From positions 746,501-810,500 of the forward strand of contig OX359192.1 in assembly GCA_947172415.1 (NCBI GenBank): a DNA stretch of 64,000 nucleotides, given 5' to 3'. Both the position numbers and the translations under genes were made by a program. Below the pieces are notes generated by a model. It saw only the letters and a program-made list of their open reading frames with translations, did no database searches and was not told where the DNA came from. This DNA comes from Chondrosia reniformis. Lineage: Eukaryota > Porifera > Demospongiae > Chondrillida > Chondrillidae. Positions 62,421 through 64,000 of this stretch are shown piece by piece (within the stretch, counting starts at the first letter, position 1; each line of letters starts with the position of its first letter).

Positions 62421-62555
62421 ACTTGTTGCGCCCATAATGAATTGGTTACAATTTGAGCATCAGCAACACTTATTATTAATCAAAGTATTAGGACGTTTCA
62501 ACCCGTAGGTCTTCCTCAGCAGTGTTCCTGATGCTTAAATTGTAACCAATTCAGC
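62421..62555. mobile_element. Hairpin MITE-like element C, copy in duplication unit 2
   Basis: Arms GAATTGGTTACAATTTGAGC and GCTTAAATTGTAACCAATTC; it pairs slightly better than the copy at 54113, which lost one T in the left arm. Confidence 0.75.
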
Positions 62556-62603
62556 TTTACATATGTTATAATTATTTCACAATCGCCATATTAAATAATT
62601 TAC

Positions 62604-62719
62604 CATACAGAAGTGGCATATATTAACCGTACACATCAAATCTATGTTTGGGCTCATCATTCCTACTTCAACCATCATGATGCGCCCAAACATAGATTTG
62701 ATGTGTACGGTTAATACAC
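62604..62719. repeat. Long hairpin D, copy 2
   Basis: Left arm ATTAACCGTACACATCAAAT-CTATGTTTGGGC, right arm GCCCAAACATAGATTTGATG-TGTACGGTTAAT. Two base pairs differ from copy 1, and both partners changed together. Confidence 0.85.
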
Positions 62720-62756
62720 GTAAATTTCAGTTAACCACTTGTGTATGGTTAGCCTT

Positions 62757-62826
62757 ATCACATGATCACTGTTGTCACATGATCACTGTTGTCACATGAT
62801 CACTGTTGTCACATGATCACATGTTC
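62757..62826. repeat. 17-bp tandem repeat
   Basis: Four units of TCACATGATCACTGTTG. Copy 1 of the duplication has a single unit at about 54954-54971, so this array expanded after the duplication. Confidence 0.9.
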
Positions 62827-63287
62827 ACTGTTTTGTTTCATTACCCTTTTCTAGATGTGCTAGTCACTGTTGCATGCTAGCACTACCATTCCTTCTTCTA
62901 ACATCATTTTGAAATATTTTATTTACTCTATTTGTACTCACCTTTATTTTATCTCCTATTACTTTTCTCATTTTAGTCTAATGAGCAAAGTATATGGTAC
63001 AATACAAACTGTATACTTTACTATCCAATTATATACGTACAAACATTTAATAGCTTTGTTATTGTATGTACATATTGTAACCAGGCTTCAAATATATCTT
63101 CCTATGCTATATAATTATTCTGGCAAGCCAGACATTTTATGTTCTGGTCCTGTTTACTATTTTCTACACTTTACCAAATATTCTAAGTTGCATATACAAA
63201 ATCATCATGCATATAATACATAATGTAATATTAGAGACTATTGTCTAACAACACCAACTAGATTACGTACATTACATGATTGCCTTA

Positions 63288-64000
63288 CTATTGTATCAGT
63301 TTGAGGTCGAGCTCCCAGAGGTGGAGTTCCCTGAGTTGTAGTTCCCGGAGGTGTAGTTCCCGGAGGTGTAGTTCCCGGAGTTGTAGTTCCCGGAGGTGTA
63401 GTTCCCGGAGTTGTAGTTCCCGGAGGTGTAGTTCCCGGAGGTGTAGTTCCCTGAGTTGTAGTTCCCTGAGTTGTAGTTCCCGGAGGTGTAGTTCCCTGAG
63501 GTGTAGTTCCCGGAGGTGTAGTTCCCAGAGTTGTAGTTCCCTGAGGTGTAGTTCCCGGAGTTGTAGTTCCCGGAGTTGTAGTTCCCGGAGTTGTAGTTCC
63601 CTGAGGTGTAGTTCCCAGAGTTGTAGTTCCCTGAGGTGTAGTTCCCGGAGTTGTAGTTCCCGGAGTTGTAGTTCCCGGAGTTGTAGTTCCCGGAGGTGTA
63701 GTTCCCGGAGGTGTAGTTCCCGGAGTTGTAGTTCCCTGAGTTGTAGTTCCCGGAGGTGTAGTTCCCGGAGGTGTAGTTCCCGGAGTTGTAGTTCCCTGAG
63801 TTGTAGTTCCCGGAGTTGTAGTTCCCGGAGTTGTAGTTCCCTGAGGTGTAGTTCCCAGAGTTGTAGTTCCCTGAGGTGTAGTTCCCGGAGTTGTAGTTCC
63901 CGGAGTTGTAGTTCCCGGAGTTGTAGTTCCCTGAGGTGTAGTTCCCAGAGTTGTAGTTCCCTGAGGTGTAGTTCCCGGAGTTGTAGTTCCCGGAGTTGTA
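63288..64000 (-). CDS. C-terminal repeat tail of a second channel-like gene (start beyond window)
   Basis: The minus strand is open in the frame corresponding to the channel gene's tail, ending at TAG (63288-63290), with about 45 units of a Leu-containing pentapeptide (ELQLR/ELHLR). Flanking sequence equals the 3' flank of the first channel gene, so this is inferred to be the tail of its duplicate. All three minus-strand frames are open in the repeat, and another frame (TTPGT units) stops at 63238-63240, so the coding frame is not certain. Confidence 0.4.
   Translation of the reverse strand, partial: QLRELQLRELHLRELQLWELHLRELQLRELQLRELQLRELHLRELQLWELHLRELQLRELQLRELQLRELQLRELHLRELHLRELQLRELQLRELHLRELHLRELQLRELQLRELQLRELHLRELQLWELHLRELQLRELQLRELQLRELHLRELQLWELHLRELHLRELHLRELQLRELQLRELHLRELHLRELQLRELHLRELQLRELHLRELHLRELQLRELHLWELDLKLIQ
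63318..64000. repeat. 15-bp minisatellite, about 45 units, running off the window
   Basis: Units of GTAGTTCCCGGAGGT with variants at two positions (CGG/CTG/CAG and GGT/GTT). Variant patterns repeat in blocks, for example around 63500-63660 and 63840-63990, so groups of units were copied together. It starts abruptly after sequence shared with copy 1. Confidence 0.97.

Larger units (their letters stand above)
59805..63303. repeat. Segmental tandem duplication, second copy
   Basis: Counterpart of 51765-55436. It contains element A, an insertion (about 60015-60262), UBAP1 exons 7-8, the second copy of the unrecognised gene, hairpins C and D, and the 3' flank of a second channel gene. It lacks the 515-bp copy-1-specific segment. 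Divergence is low, only a few percent by eye. Confidence 0.88.

Overview
The window is eukaryotic and metazoan. It is AT-rich, with many short GT-AG introns and animal-specific families (class I myosin with SH3, Death domain, PH-SH2 adaptor, OTUD7-type deubiquitinase, UBAP1). The compact head-to-head gene layout and the GTPase-COR-Death protein suggest a sponge genome, most likely a demosponge such as Amphimedon; this is inference, not proof. No prokaryotic, viral or CRISPR features were seen. Gene models were built by joining exons at GT-AG borders and checking that phases match. The summed coding lengths of all complete models divide by three.

Layout. 43-3233 (+): the 3' part of a Roc/COR-like GTPase with a C-terminal Death domain. 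4827-7166 (-): SLC25A46-like mitochondrial carrier, divergent from 7346-7909 (+) KGD4/MRPS36. 8234-11771 (-): RGP1, divergent from 11858-12721 (+) SYF2. 13149-28114 (-): long-tailed class I myosin (MYO1E/F type, 29 coding exons), divergent from 28558-39508 (+) a PH-SH2 adaptor. 42319-45895 (-): OTUD7/Cezanne-like deubiquitinase, divergent from 48774-52845 (+) UBAP1 (ESCRT-I). 53154-54060 (-): an unrecognised gene. 55555-56499 (-): four-TM LRRC8/pannexin-like channel protein, divergent from 57143-58582 (+) polyamine oxidase. Gene order is almost strictly alternating, giving five divergent pairs, two of which link related functions (mitochondrial; ubiquitin).

From about 59805 onward the sequence repeats that from about 51765. 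This is a tandem segmental duplication with a unit of about 8 kb: a truncated copy of the UBAP1 3' end, a second copy of the unrecognised gene, and the tail of a second channel gene running off the window.

Non-coding space holds many unrelated minisatellites, mostly in myosin introns, and at least five families of short inverted-repeat (MITE-like) elements. Points of most interest are a duplicated hairpin whose arms changed in a compensatory way, a minisatellite-encoded pentapeptide tail on the channel protein, the PH-SH2 adaptor with its tyrosine-rich tail, and start codons in TISU/YY1-like contexts that touch splice donors.
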